A stretch of 61,107 bases of DNA, taken from assembly GCF_006546935.1 (NCBI RefSeq), contig NZ_SMDN01000007.1, positions 1 to 61,107 on the forward strand. The letters run 5' to 3'. The position numbers and the translations under genes are program-made. The notes under the pieces are model-generated. The model was not told the DNA's origin. It did no database searches and was given only the letters and a program-made list of their open reading frames with translations. Shown piece by piece: positions 45,335 to 55,652 of this stretch (position 1 is its first letter; the number at the start of each line of letters is the position of its first letter). Source of the stretch: Mycoplasmopsis mucosicanis. GTDB lineage: Bacteria > Bacillota_I > Bacilli_A > Mycoplasmatales > Metamycoplasmataceae.

Positions 45335-46171
45335 GTGCAAGGAAAAATTTATTCATTAACTGGTGGTCGCTACCATATCAAAGATGTCGATGGCAATATG
45401 CATTTTTTGCCTGCTGCAGGAGTATTTAGACACAAAAATATTGATCCAATTGTTGGCGATAATGTAGAGTTTGAGCCAAATAAGTGTATTAATAAAGTAC
45501 TTGAGCGCAAAAACTCATTTATTAGGCCTAAAGTTGCTAATATTGACTCAATAATTGTTGTTATGAGTGTTGTTGAGCCAGATTTTCAACCTTATTTAGT
45601 AGATAAATATTTAGCTTTTATTGAAGCAAACAATATTGAGCCAATATTGTTTATAACAAAAGTGGACTTAGCACTTAGCGAGTGAAAAGACAAATATATC
45701 TCAATGGGTTATAAAGTATTCAATATTGATTATCAAAATGCAAATTTAAAGTCAATGCTTAGTCCAATTTTTAAAAATAAAGTTATTTCACTAATGGGTC
45801 AAAGCGGCGTTGGCAAAACAACTTTTATTAATGCAGTTGCTGGTACTCATTTTGAAACTCAAGCAATATCAAAATTTGCCAACCGAGGTCGTCACACTAC
45901 ACGTGTTGTGCAAATTATCCAAACACTAGGTGGTGAACTTATTGATACTCCAGGATTTAGTAGTTTTGATATAAAGTTATCAAAAATTAGACTTGCTCAA
46001 TCTTTTAATCAGTTTAAAGAACTTTCTAAAATGTGTAAATTTAAATCGTGCTTGCACATTAATGAACCTGAAGAGTGATGCAATATTAAATTAAGTTTAA
46101 AAAGCGGTGTAATTCCTGAATTCAGATACAAAAATTATTTAAAAATGATGAAAGAGGCTAAGGATGAATAA
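45335..46171 (+). CDS. rsgA: Small ribosomal subunit biogenesis GTPase RsgA
   Basis: 278 residues, circularly permuted GTPase: N-terminal OB fold, then ITKVDLAL (G4), GQSGVGKTT (G1), DTPGFSSF (G3), and a zinc site (CKFKSCLHINEPEEWC). It helps mature the 30S subunit. GTG 45335 is chosen because AGGAG lies 4 nt upstream and the protein aligns from MQGKIYS; the earlier TTG at 45314 lies in the kinase gene. It overlaps rpe by 8 nt. Confidence 0.94.
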
Positions 46172-46814
46172 AAAAAATGTAACACCCTCACTTTTGAACG
46201 TTGAAGAAGGAAAAAGATGAGAAATGGCGCAAAAATTACTCAATGAAGGTATTAAATGAATTCATTATGATGTGATGGATGCAAAATTTGTGCCAAATAA
46301 AGCAATAGAACTTGAAGAAATTCAACAGATTAAATTAAAAACATCAAAACACTTTATGGATGCTCATTTAATGGTCGAAAATCCTTTAGAATATCTTGAT
46401 AAATTTAAAGATGTAGTTGATATAACCACTGTGCATTTTGAAGCTCTAAATTCAAAAGAATTCTATAATTTTTTAGTTAAAAAGCACCATGATTATCGAA
46501 TTGGTTTAGCAATAAAACCTGATACACCTGTTGAAAAAATAACAAAATTTCTTCCTTATATTGCTCTTGTATTGGTCATGTCGGTTGAACCTGGTGCTGG
46601 AGGTCAAAAATTTATTGAGTCTTCTATAGATAAAATTAAGGAATTAAAAGATTTAAGAAATAAAAATCAATATCAGTACTTAATTCAAGTTGATGGTGGT
46701 ATTAATTCGCAAACAGGTCCTAAATGCTTTAAAGCAGGCGCAGATGCTTGTGTTGCTGGAACATTTTTAGTTAATAATCCAACTAAAGAAACTATTCAGT
46801 CAATATTGAAGTAG
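46164..46814 (+). CDS. rpe: Ribulose-phosphate 3-epimerase
   Basis: 216 residues through three TGA codons. TPSLLN start, HYDVMDAKFVPN, MDAHLMVENP, SVEPGAGGQKF and the phosphate-binding VDGGI. It interconverts ribulose and xylulose 5-phosphate. Last gene of the gmk operon; no separate terminator hairpin before the dispersed element. Confidence 0.95.
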
Positions 46815-46817
46815 AAT

Positions 46818-46855
46818 TTTACCAATATACACGTTTTTGAGTAGTATACGTCAAA
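46818..46855 (+). repeat. Dispersed palindromic intergenic element, last copy
   Basis: TTTACCAATATACACG left half exact, right half altered (GTAGTATACGTCAAA). It lies between convergent rpe and the ATPase beta-like gene. Confidence 0.75.
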
Positions 46856-46862
46856 AAAAGAA

Positions 46863-46890
46863 AAAAAATGCAGATATTACTGCATTTTTT
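46863..46890 (-). terminator. Terminator of the MIB-MIP-ATPase operon
   Basis: AAAAAATGCAG (46863-46873), 6-nt loop, CTGCATTTTTT (46880-46890); it overlaps the beta-like stop and is symmetrical, so it can also end rpe. Confidence 0.85.
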
Positions 46891-48274
46891 GAATTGCTTT
46901 TTCTGCCTCGATTTCTTTATCAGTAGGCATAGACAAGTTTGAACCTATATAAGAGAAAATTTCAGGGTTTTGGTTGATAAATTTACCTTCCAATATTCTA
47001 ATAACACTCTCAACTGTGTCTTTTAGAGGTACATAAACACCTTTTGATTTTGTAAAGTGTTCAGTCATAAAGAAGTTTTGAGTGAAGAAGTTTTCAAGTT
47101 GCAATGCTTTTTTAACAATGATTTTGTTATCTTCATCAAGCTCATCAAAACCTAGAATTAGAATAATGTCCTCTAGATCTCTATATGCTTTTAGAATACG
47201 TTTTGTTTCAACGATTGCATCATAGTGTCTTTTGCCAATTATTTTTTCATTTACTGTGTTAGATGAAGAAGCCAATGGTTCAAATGCTGGATAAATACCT
47301 TTTGCTGTTTGCTCACGTGAAAGAACCATATTTCCATCAAGGTGGTTGAATACTGCAACTGCTGAAGGATCAGATAAGTCATCCATTGGTAAGAAGACAG
47401 TTTCGAATGCTGTAATTGAACCATTTTCATTTTTGAACAAACGTTCTTGAACGTTTGCAATATCACTTTCAAGTGTAGATTGGTAGCCACCAACTGATGG
47501 TTTTTTACCTAAAGAAGCACTAACTTCGTTTTCAGCTTGCACGTATCTATACATATTATCAACAAAAAGCAATACGTCTTGTTTATCAATGTCTCTTAAG
47601 TATTCAGCAGCTGTAACACCTAAAGGAACTATTGAACTTCTTGCGCCTGGAAACTCATTTATTTTTGAAACAAACATAATTGAATTGTCCATTAAGTTTG
47701 ATTCTTTAAGTTCGTCATATAACTCAATTGCCTCACGACTACGTTCACCTGAACCAATAAAAATGTTTGAAGTTTTTGAATCTTTTTTGTTTACGTTGAA
47801 AATGATTTCTTTCATAACAACAGTTTTACCAACACCGGCACCACCAAAAATACCTAATTTGTGGCCTTTGAGAATAGGGATAAAGAAGTCAATTGCTTTA
47901 ATTCCTGTTTCCATAATTTCAGGTTTAGAGTCATTAAAACGAGTTGATCTAGGAACTGAGTTCATTTCAATATATTGAAGTTCTTTATTATTTTCCAATA
48001 AAGGTTTTCCATATATGTTAAAAATGTTGTTTTTTGAACTTTGACCAACAGGAACTTTAAGAGAAATTTGACCTACATTTAACTCATCATCAAGTGAGAT
48101 TGGCTTAAATGCATAAACAACAACGGCTAAAACGGTTTCTTCATCAATAATTCTTTTAACCATTAATGAACTTTTGCCTTCATGCAATGTGATGATTACA
48201 TTTGGTTTAGGAAGTTTTTTGTCAGGAAACTTAATTTCAATAATATCATCAGTAATACTGCTAATTCGAGCCAT
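46877..48274 (-). CDS. F1-like (X0-type) ATPase beta-like subunit
   Basis: 465 residues. Walker A GGAGVGKT at 144-151 and the catalytic-Glu motif GERSRE at 176-181 match F1 beta (GERTRE), with VPLGVTAAEYLRD and LLFVDNMYRYVQA for Walker B. It should hydrolyse ATP in an alpha3beta3 ring. It is clearly not the housekeeping AtpD: the sequence is divergent and the genes around it are those of the mycoplasma F1-like X0 cluster. Last gene of a nine-gene operon, starting 1 nt inside the alpha-like gene. Confidence 0.88.
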   Translation of the reverse strand: MARISSITDDIIEIKFPDKKLPKPNVIITLHEGKSSLMVKRIIDEETVLAVVVYAFKPISLDDELNVGQISLKVPVGQSSKNNIFNIYGKPLLENNKELQYIEMNSVPRSTRFNDSKPEIMETGIKAIDFFIPILKGHKLGIFGGAGVGKTVVMKEIIFNVNKKDSKTSNIFIGSGERSREAIELYDELKESNLMDNSIMFVSKINEFPGARSSIVPLGVTAAEYLRDIDKQDVLLFVDNMYRYVQAENEVSASLGKKPSVGGYQSTLESDIANVQERLFKNENGSITAFETVFLPMDDLSDPSAVAVFNHLDGNMVLSREQTAKGIYPAFEPLASSSNTVNEKIIGKRHYDAIVETKRILKAYRDLEDIILILGFDELDEDNKIIVKKALQLENFFTQNFFMTEHFTKSKGVYVPLKDTVESVIRILEGKFINQNPEIFSYIGSNLSMPTDKEIEAEKAIQKMQ

Positions 48275-49803
48275 TATTTAACCTCCATAATGTATTTAAT
48301 TTTGTTTCAAAATGTTGCATCAATTGCTAAAAATGGGTGTTTATATTCAATTTCTCAACCTAAGCCAAATTTTTCTGAGAATTGAGCCAATGCATAAGCA
48401 AAATAATTTTTCATTACCTCATCATCATAAGGTTCATTATTTTGCATTGTTTTAAATGCGTTTTGAGCCTCAGGATACAGGTTGATAAAGTTATCAATAA
48501 ATTTAAGTGCTAATGATTCGTCTTTAACTCCATTCATTATGTTTCATGAAGCCATTTTTGCCATTAAAATCATGAATCTTGATGAGTAAAGTGAAAAGCC
48601 TTTTTGAGTAAACATCTTTTCAATTGCCTTACCTTTATTAAGTAATGCTGATGTTTCTTTATTGAATTCATAGTCAATCATTGCAAGTTTAAGGTGTTTT
48701 TTGTATGAACGATAAATTTTACTAATTTCACCTGCAACTCTTGTTATTGAGTGATTTTGTACTGATGAACCAGTACGCGACACTGATAAATCAATGTTAA
48801 TTGCTGGCAATTTACCTTGTGCAAATAAGTCAGAACTAGTTACAATTTGACCATCTGTAATTGAAATAACGTTTGAACTTATTAAGCTTGTGATATCGCC
48901 ATCAACTGTTTGAATAATTGGTAAAGCAGTAATAGTTTTACGATCTTTGAAGCTTCCTGCACGCTCTAATAATGATGAGTGAGAGAAGAAAACGTTTGAA
49001 GGCATTGCTTCTTTACCTACTGGTTTATCAGTTAAAAGTGCAATTTCACGAATAATGTTTGCATGTTTTGTTAAATCATCAAAAACAATCAAAACATCAA
49101 AGAAGTGTGAAAGGTTTTCTGCATGAGCCATTGCAATGTAAGGTGCTAAATATTGTTCATAAACACTGTTTGCAGGAGCATCAACAATTATTGTGTTTTC
49201 AAGAGCATTATTTTCTTTAAGTTGGTTGTAAATGTGTGTAATTGTTTCTTTCTTTTGACCAATTGCAACATAAATACATTTAGTATCGCTTTGTTTACCT
49301 TGATTTATTATTGCGTTGAGTGCAATATGTGTTTTACCAGTTTGTCTATCACCAATAATTAATTCACGTTGACCTTTACCAATAGGGATCAAGAGGTCAA
49401 CAGCACTAATTCCTGTGTAAAGTTGTTTGTTTAATCTTTCTACAGTCATTAGGTTGTGTGCAAGACCAAAAATTGGATATTTTTGAGGAAAAATCTTGTT
49501 TTTTCCATCAAATGCTTCAGGGTGAACTAAGTCACCATCAATATTAATAATGTGTCCAAAATATTTTGTGTAAGTTGAAACGCTTTCGTCTTTGTCATCA
49601 AGAACAATTTCATCATTAATTTTTACTAAATTAGGATGGTTTGCAAGTAGATATGCACTATTTTCATTTGCAGAAATTAAGAATAATTCAACTTCATGCT
49701 CACTTAATATTTTGAAGTGCTGTCTTTGTTTGTAGTTGAATTGACCTTCAACCTTAATGATATAGTCAAATATAGCACATACTTTTGGATTTGAGTTTTT
49801 CAT
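48274..49803 (-). CDS. F1-like (X0-type) ATPase alpha-like subunit
   Basis: 509 residues, intact when the TGA at 48544 is read as Trp. Walker A GDRQTGKT at 151-158 is exactly F1-alpha-like, as is DLSVSRTGSSVQ with the arginine finger. ATG at 49803 has AAAGGAAA upstream. It forms the hexamer with the beta-like subunit. Divergent from standard AtpA. Confidence 0.88.
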
Positions 49804-49813
49804 ATTTTCCTTT

Positions 49814-52324
49814 CTAAATTAATGAAAGCAATATCAGTGTTGCACCTATTGCTATAACAAGTACTGAAAGAGTTATTGTTGTTGCATATAGAGCGATTGC
49901 TTTTGCGTTTTTGTTTTTTGATACATAAATTCCACCAATAATTGTAATTAATAATAATAGAACTGCACCAATTGCAATTAGTGAGTATGCTGGAGTTGAA
50001 AGTGTATCGAAAGATCTTTTTTCATATTCTGCAATTCGTTCCAATGCTTCATCATAAGCTTTAAGAAAATCTGGACGGTATATATAACGAATTGGTTGTT
50101 GTTTGTTTGTGTCTGGTTTATTTGTTTGTGGAGTTGTGTCTTTGTCTTTTTGGCCTGGTTCTTGCAATAAAAGATTAAATCTTGAAAGACCTAGTGCTGA
50201 TTTTTGCACTGCATTTTGTTGAGTAACTTTTGTGTAATTTGGATCAAGTTTTTTATCATCGTTTGTGAGTCTATTTGTTGCTAGAACTGCAAGAATTTTG
50301 GTGTTTAAATTGATTGATTTCAAATATTTAAGCATATTTTTATATCATTTTGTTAGGTTTGCTGGCGAACTGGTTGCGATTGCTTTATAGTTTTGAACAT
50401 CTCTGTTGGTGTAACGAATTAATTTATCAATTACATCAATATCGAGATCATTATCCTCAAAATTTTTGATGATAAATTGTTCTCTATTAACTTTTGCAGC
50501 CGTTGCAATAAAACTTACAATTCCATCATTTGCATTAATAATATGCGCTAAATAATTGAAATATGAATAATTATTAATGATTGATGATTTAAGAGCGTTT
50601 AAAAATGTGTATATGATATCAGATTTAACATCTTGGATAAGTTGCTCATTATTTTCCACGTCTTCAGTATCGAAATAATCTACAAATTTATCTACTGCTT
50701 CTTTTTGAATTACTTTAAATTGGTTATTAGCTACATTTGATGTGGTCTTATCATCACCATTTATACCTGAAGGGAATTTAATTTCAGTACCTTCAAAAAT
50801 TTTGATTGCTAAATCGACCATTGAAGATACAGCTAAACTAAGTTCATTATTTCTAAATTTATTGTAATCAATAGTGTCATCAAGCAATAAAGCATCATAG
50901 AATTTAGCAAATGTTTCTTTAATTGCTTCAATTTGCGCTTTATAAATTGTTGCCTGAGCAACTTTATCTTTTAAAGGATTGAAGTAGTCACTGATAACAG
51001 TTTCTGAGTATGATCTGCTTGAAAAAGTTTGGTCACTATTTGGAACTCTATCTTTAAGTTTCACATAGGCTCGTAAAATTCGTTTATTGTTATTGTCTTT
51101 GTCTGTGCTTAATTCTACCTTTTCAACTCAATAACTAATACGAGTATTGATTGGATTATTGAAAAAGAATACAGAATCACTTGCTTTTTGTTTAGAAGCA
51201 TCATCTTTTGCATTGTTTATCAATGAATCAAAAGTAGATTTTATTGTACTTAAATCCTTATCAGCATACTCTGGATTAACGAATGGTTTAAGAGTTGGTA
51301 ATGATTCAACAACCGTGTTAATTACTGGAGGTTCAACAGGAGCATTTGTTCCTTCGCCGGGTACTAAAGTAGGTGGTGTAGGAAGTTTATCAAGCGTAGG
51401 CGGAGTAGGTTGTTTTTGTTGATCTTTTTTCTTTTGTTTTTCTTCTTGCTCGATTTTTAGGTTTTGGTTTTGCTCGAGGTCAAAATGAATTGATCTTTTT
51501 GTAAAGTTGTTTTTGAAGTAAGTTTCAAAGTCTTTATTTTTCTTTTTTCAATCATCAAGATTAACTTCAACACCTTTTTCAGTTTGCGAGAACTTAATAT
51601 CTTTTGCTTTAAGTTCGTCTTTTTCTTGTGAGATTATTTCAATAATTTTTGCATTCAATTTATCATAGTAACTATTGATAAATTGAGTAAATTCTTTATA
51701 TTCTAAAGTATTATCAATTTGGTTAGGTTTTTCTAGTTTTGAATCTTGCAGTTGTTTTTTATAAAGTTCAACGAGCTTATTATAGTTAGGGTCATTGACT
51801 TCACCATCCGAACCAAATTTAATATTATTATAGAGTTTTGAGTCGTATTTAATGTCACCTTGATCAAGTTTTTTGTTTCTTGAAATTGTGAAAGGTGTTA
51901 GGAAAAAAAGATTGTAATCAAAAGGATTTTCAATGATTTTGTCTTTATTTTTGGTCAAAAAATTAACAAGTTCTTTATAGTAGATTGCTTTTGCAACAAT
52001 TTCTTTATTAAAGTCTTTTTTAGAGTAGTCAGAAATTGCTTTGTATTTATTGTTAAATACTTCAATTGCACGATTAATTACTTTTGTAAGAGCTTCTTTT
52101 CTGATTCTATCTGCCTCGCCTGCAAATCGAGAGAAGATTGGCGAGACATGTTTTTTTAATGGTTTAGAAGGATCTTGAGTTCCAGGTGTGCTAGGTGTAG
52201 CAGGTGTAGCAGGTGTAGTAGTTTCTTGTAATTTTTTGTTTGATGCACTAAGTACAAAAGGTGTAAGCAATGATGTTGAAAAAGATGTTGCAACTAGAGA
52301 TAATTTAACAAATTTTCTATGCAT
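49814..52324 (-). CDS. Large exported membrane protein of the F1-like X0 ATPase cluster
   Basis: 836 residues in one frame through several TGA codons. An N-terminal signal peptide (about 1-28), then a TP-rich linker (TTTPATPATPSTP), a long helical extracellular region, a second proline-rich stretch, and two C-terminal membrane helices (about 775-797 and 810-834). In the F1-like X0 clusters a protein of this build is one of the lineage-specific subunits proposed to link the ATPase to the membrane or surface. No catalytic motif. It overlaps the epsilon-like gene by 8 nt. Confidence 0.75.
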
Positions 52325-52781
52325 TTGAACTCCTTTGTACTAGTTTGTGTGTATAAATTTTTTCTTTTATATAAAGTTCTCTTTTTCGCATTTCGTATTC
52401 AGTAGCTTGTAGAGAAGAAATTGAGATGAATTCTGAAGATTGAATTGCACGAAGTTCTGAATAAATTTCTTTTAATTCGTCTTTTTCTTTATCACGTTGC
52501 ACATTTTTGTCAACTTTATACAAGGTAGGTTTTTCATTAATAATAATTTTTGCTTGCTCATTTAAAAAGTAGATTTGTGCATTTGATAAAAATAGATAGG
52601 TAGGCTCAACATCATTATCAAATTCGAGTTTAGCAAAACGAAGTTTGAATGCAGAAATTAGATCTGGTTTTAGTTCGCTAAATGTCTCTTCTTCGTCAAT
52701 ATAAACAAATATTTTGGCTGCATTATAGTGTATAAATTTTGTTGGACTATATTCGATTGTTAATTCATGGTATTTAGCCAT
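52317..52781 (-). CDS. Epsilon-like subunit of the F1-like ATPase
   Basis: 154 residues. A beta-rich first half (YHELTIEYSPTKFIHYNAAKIFVYI...) and a helical second half (about 95-150) resemble the beta-sandwich plus helices of F1 epsilon. The assignment rests on order and fold pattern, since sequence identity with AtpC is low. It overlaps its neighbours by 8 nt on both sides. Confidence 0.6.
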   Translation of the reverse strand: MAKYHELTIEYSPTKFIHYNAAKIFVYIDEEETFSELKPDLISAFKLRFAKLEFDNDVEPTYLFLSNAQIYFLNEQAKIIINEKPTLYKVDKNVQRDKEKDELKEIYSELRAIQSSEFISISSLQATEYEMRKRELYIKEKIYTHKLVQRSSNA

Positions 52782-53691
52782 TATCTCTCCTTAAATCCAA
52801 TATAGATTCTTTTTTTCGTGTAATAATGTTGATTTCTTCAATCTCTTTTTCACGTTTTGCAGTAATAATTTTTTTGTTTAGTTTAAGAAGACTTTCTTCT
52901 AATTCTGAGTTAATTTTGTTTGATGTGATAAGACCAATTTTTGCCTGATAGAAACTAGATTCAACAAATAATGCTTGTAAAGAGAAGAGAATAAATTGTT
53001 CAACAATATTGTTGTAAAAATCTTTAATGTTAGGGAAGATTTTTACTTTTGATATTGATTTTGTGTCAAATTCAATATTGTTTCCAACTAATTTTTGCAA
53101 ATTGAATAATTTAAGCGGCAATATTGTAAAGTAATGATTATGCATTTTGTTTGAGTTAATCACAAAGTTTACTTTATTGTATTGGTCAATAATGTATGCT
53201 TGTTTAATTAATTCGGCAAAGTTAAGAATAAATTGGTAATCAATGCTTCATGATTGGAAGTGTTTAATGATTTTGAAGTTATTTTTCTTGCAAAAATCAT
53301 AGGCACGCGAACCAATTGTTATGAAATGCATTGATTTATTTTGCGCTTCTTCAAGAAGCGTTCTTTCATAACGGCTATATGAGTCAGTACCATATTTTTG
53401 CTCATCAGTTAGATAAACAAACAATTCGAATGATTTCTTTGTGTTTGATTTTTTATTAAATATTTTTTTGAGCAAAGATGTTTGCTGAGAGTCGATAATT
53501 CAGTTAGAAACCTTGTAATATTTATTTACTTCAGTAATTAAATTACGTGTTTCGAGTGCTTTTTTAGAAAAGTATTTTAGGTTTTGAGTAAGCTTAATTA
53601 TATTGATTAATAAGATATTTTTGTTGTTTAATACACGCTTATGAATAAAGTCTAATTTTTTACGTTTTTCAAGAAGTTTAACTAAATGCAT
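52774..53691 (-). CDS. Gamma-like subunit of the F1-like ATPase
   Basis: 305 residues in one frame. Long helices at both ends around a Rossmann-like middle (FELFVYLTDEQKYGTDSYSR...ITIGSRAYDFC), with a C-terminal helix (about 225-300, ESSFYQAKIGLITSNKINSE and KREKEIEEINIITRKKESI) that fits the gamma rotor coiled coil ending in TREI-like residues. A central stalk role is inferred from fold pattern and position between the 168-residue and epsilon-like genes. Confidence 0.65.
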
Positions 53692-54197
53692 TAATTTTCC
53701 TTATTGATTAGTGAAACATAATCAGAACTAAATGCAACTTTTGGTAATCTGCTTTGAGGTACTAAGTAAAGAATTAAACCTTTATAGATTTCTACACAAT
53801 GATTTGATTTAAGAAGATCTCAAAGTATTTTGTTTAGATTTGTCAAAAATCTATTTTCATCTTTGAATAAAGAGATAGTCATTTTTATTGAATTGACTTG
53901 AGATTGTTCTTTTGATATAACGCAAGGCACAATTTTATCAAGGTCATAAAGAGGGCAAATTTCGTATGCTAAAACAAAGTCGTCAAAAATTATGTTGAAT
54001 TTATGGTCTATATATGACTTAAAATTACGTGTGAAGTTATTGTATGCTTGTGATTCATAACCTAGTTGTGAGTGAAAAAGGACACTTGAAATAAGTTTTT
54101 CATAAGCGATAAAATTTGATTGTTCACTAAGACTTTTATAGTATTCGAATTGATTGAAAAGTGAAAATAAAGCAGCTTTTTTTTGTGATTTATTCAT
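53691..54197 (-). CDS. Small subunit of the F1-like ATPase cluster, unknown fold
   Basis: 168 residues, helical in its first half (KKAALFSLFNQFEYYKSLSE), without membrane segments. It ends in the TAATG overlap with the gamma-like gene. By order it corresponds to one of the uncharacterised cytosolic proteins of the F1-like X0 clusters. I see no motif that relates it to delta or b subunits. Confidence 0.6.
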
Positions 54198-54200
54198 GTT

Positions 54201-55646
54201 TTACTCCTTTGCCTTTAATTTTGTGTAGATTACAAGTTTTGAAAATGATACTGTAATAGCGATTGTGATGTAGATTGCGTTTAATAGAACAAATGTTATA
54301 TAAGCGAGTGAAACCATTTGCATTAAGCTAAATGGTGGAAAAATTGTATAGAAAAGTCAGTTTGATATTTCTTGAGTTAAGAAAAGTTGATTAATACCAT
54401 TGATTGCTAAATTAAGACCTAAAATGATTGCATTACCAATAATAAATATTGCTGCATTGACGCTTAAACGTTTTACACGTTGTCAGAAAATGATGTTGCT
54501 TATAAAGATAAATAGTGTTGTGAAACCAAAAATTATGATATTTGTAAGAGTGTCTGAATTTAATAGCGAAACAAAAATATATGTAGCCATTAAAAGTGAA
54601 TTAGCAATAACAAGACCTAAAAGTTGTAGGTTATTTTTTCTTCCATCTGATTTGAATAAAAATGCAAATGCACAATAAAGACCTAATATTATTGCTAAAA
54701 ATAGAATTGAAACTAAATAAAGTAATGAATTTTGCGAAGGACCTTCAAGCAAGTTGTCTGCATAAAGTTTATAGAAAAGTGAACGAACAAATCAAATTGA
54801 AATACCTGCAAAAATAACTAAACTTAATTCAATGTAATATTGGAAAGTATTGATTTTTATACGTTTATTGATTGCTAATACAATTAAATTAATGTTATTT
54901 GCAAAGAGTAATAAACCAAAAAGAATAAAGAATGCAGATACAATTATTAAATTAGTTGCTGTTTTGTCAACGAATCAACCTCTAATTAAATTATAAAAAC
55001 TGTTTGGTTCAATTTCACTAAACAACGAGCCATCTTTTGATTGAGTTGGTCAGTAAAGAAATACAAAAAGTAATAATGAATAAGTAACAAGACGTGAAAG
55101 GATTGAAATTATTAATATAGTAGGTCTTCTGTTTAAAAGTGGATCTGTTTTTTTGCCTAAGAAATATCTAAAGATAAAGTCTCAAACACGAGTAAGGAAC
55201 ATAGGTATAAGTATGTATGCTAATATTAAAATTTTTGCAGGATTAGGATCAAAATAAGTGAATAAAAGGATTACTGAAACAAGAGACAATAAAGCATAAG
55301 TAACAAATAATGGTAAATATAAAATTAGATTATGTTGATACCGCTTTAAGTTTGCATAGTTAATGTAAAGAGTATAAATAAATGTAATAAAGAGCAATAA
55401 GAAACGGAACACTATCAAAAATGATGAAGTAAGTTCCGTTGGATTTTCAATTTGAAATAATTTCCTTAAAGGAAGCATTTTTTGAGCAAGAATAGCATTA
55501 TTGAGATCGAAAAGCAATCCCATAATTGCAACAAATGCAAATACTAATAAAATACTTCTTAAAACTAATAAAGTAATATTCTTATTACTTTTTAGTTCTA
55601 CGTCTTCAAAGAAATTCTGATTCTCAATTTGTTGAGATTGATTCAT
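54201..55646 (-). CDS. Polytopic membrane protein of the F1-like X0 ATPase cluster
   Basis: 481 residues through several TGA codons, with about twelve membrane helices and only a short soluble N-terminus (about 25 residues). It is not like AtpB or AtpE: no conserved Arg or Glu in a helical hairpin is recognisable. In this cluster type it is the putative X0 membrane part. It starts 6 nt after MIP and ends 3 nt before the next gene. Confidence 0.7.
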
Positions 55647-55652
55647 AAATTA

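Noticed and set aside
46877..49803. Housekeeping F1Fo ATP synthase genes
   Set aside because: Neighbouring genes do not include atpB, E, F or H; the subunits are divergent and linked to MIB-MIP, the mark of the F1-like X0 cluster.
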